DNA of 5,408 bases, taken from NCBI GenBank assembly GCA_016926925.1, contig JAFGNQ010000235.1, positions 1 through 5,408 on the forward strand, given 5' to 3'. A program made the translations under genes and the position numbers. How positions within the stretch are numbered: the first letter of the stretch is position 1; every line of letters starts with the position of its first letter. Shown here piece after piece: positions 5,049-5,408 of this stretch. The stretch comes from Candidatus Aminicenantota bacterium. Lineage in GTDB: Bacteria > Acidobacteriota > Aminicenantia > Aminicenantales > Aminicenantaceae. A model generated the notes under the pieces. It was given only the letters and a program-made list of their open reading frames with translations, made no database searches and had not been told where the DNA came from.

Positions 5049-5319
5049 ATTGATCATGTTTCACGGGAAGGAATGTCCCCATTGCCAAGTCATGATGCCC
5101 TTGGTAGACAAGCTGGTCAAAGAAGAAGGGATCAAAATCGAAAAGAAGGAAGTCTGGCATAATGAAAACAACGCAGACCTGATGAGGTCCTACAGAGATA
5201 TCATCGAGCCGAAATGCGGCGGGCAACTGCGAACACCGACATTCATGAACACGGACACGAACGATATCATCTGCGGCGAAGTGTCCTACGAAAAGCTCAA
5301 AGATTGGGCTACTCGGTAA
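5041..5319 (+). CDS. Small thioredoxin/glutaredoxin-fold protein with CPHC active site
   Basis: The 92-residue product has a minimal thioredoxin fold: an initial strand (KLIMFHG), the redox motif CPHC (Cys12, Cys15) at the head of helix 1, and the RTPTFMN segment with the likely cis-proline Pro66 facing the active site. The C-terminus ends in a helix (SYEKLKDWA). Its size fits the glutaredoxin/NrdH/methanoredoxin group rather than full thioredoxins of about 105 residues. CPHC is the dipeptide of DsbA, but there is no signal peptide, so it should be cytoplasmic. Two further cysteines, Cys59 and Cys78, are present. The start codon overlaps the end of the reductase gene (ATGAGTAA, 8 bp), indicating translational coupling and a shared job: it is probably reduced by that enzyme and passes electrons to target disulfides. 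Targets cannot be named from sequence. Confidence 0.88.
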   Translation: MSKLIMFHGKECPHCQVMMPLVDKLVKEEGIKIEKKEVWHNENNADLMRSYRDIIEPKCGGQLRTPTFMNTDTNDIICGEVSYEKLKDWATR

Positions 5320-5408
5320 TTCGGTCTCGTCCATCCAAATATAAGCGTCCCATTTCCAGCTATTATGAGGCCGCTATTATTGATAACAGAGGGAAGCCAG
5401 GTTTCTAT
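5320..5408. other. Downstream flank with no supported gene
   Basis: No intrinsic terminator is visible after the CPHC gene. An 8-base direct repeat, GCTATTAT, occurs at 5359-5366 and 5373-5380. An ATG at 5365 opens a frame to the window edge (14 codons) without a ribosome binding site; it may or may not be a gene start. Confidence 0.4.

Noticed and set aside
5365..5408. Possible start of another gene at the window edge
   Set aside because: Only 14 codons are visible and no ribosome binding site precedes the ATG, so it cannot be supported.
1..5408. CRISPR array, insertion sequence, rRNA or tRNA gene
   Set aside because: I looked for regularly spaced repeats, transposase motifs with terminal repeats, and conserved RNA cores, and found none.

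Overview
The window reads as chromosomal DNA from an anaerobic Gram-negative bacterium. An RND inner-membrane pump, a membrane-anchored c-type cytochrome and a Tat-type signal peptide imply an energised inner membrane with a periplasm. The rubredoxin/ferredoxin-disulfide-reductase fusion and the DUF2769 protein belong to families I know mainly from strict anaerobes (sulfate reducers, syntrophs, methanogens). A Desulfobacterota-like host is my best inference, but nothing here proves it. All genes lie on the + strand.

Layout: (1) 1-2760 is the C-terminal ~919 residues of an RND efflux permease whose start lies upstream of the window. (2) 2761-3073 is a gene-free spacer with a strongly C-rich, G-poor stretch (possible Rho-dependent terminator) followed by a promoter candidate. 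(3) 3074-3790 encodes a four-helix membrane protein ending in a single-heme cytochrome c domain. (4) 3791-4048 is a structured spacer: a 12-bp palindrome, a small hairpin, a good sigma70-type promoter set inside inverted repeats, and a long imperfect hairpin in the predicted 5' leader of the next gene. (5) 4049-4477 encodes a Tat-signal-bearing DUF2769 protein with nine cysteines. (6) 4614-5048 and 5041-5319 overlap by 8 bp and encode a rubredoxin-FTR-type disulfide reductase and a small CPHC thioredoxin/glutaredoxin-fold protein. (7) 5320-5408 contains no supported gene.

How they fit together: the last two genes look like a self-contained thiol-reduction pair. Electrons from a low-potential donor (ferredoxin or rubredoxin type) would pass through the rubredoxin-like iron site to the [4Fe-4S]/disulfide centre and on to the CPHC protein. 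The cytochrome and the exported DUF2769 protein are envelope-facing and each appears to have its own promoter, so linking them to the thiol pair is only a neighbourhood argument. The RND gene looks like the end of a separate efflux operon.

The points most worth following are: the FTR-type reductase with Trp where plant-type FTR has its essential active-site His; the exported DUF2769 protein; the long leader hairpin in front of it; and the unusual 4TM-cytochrome c architecture.
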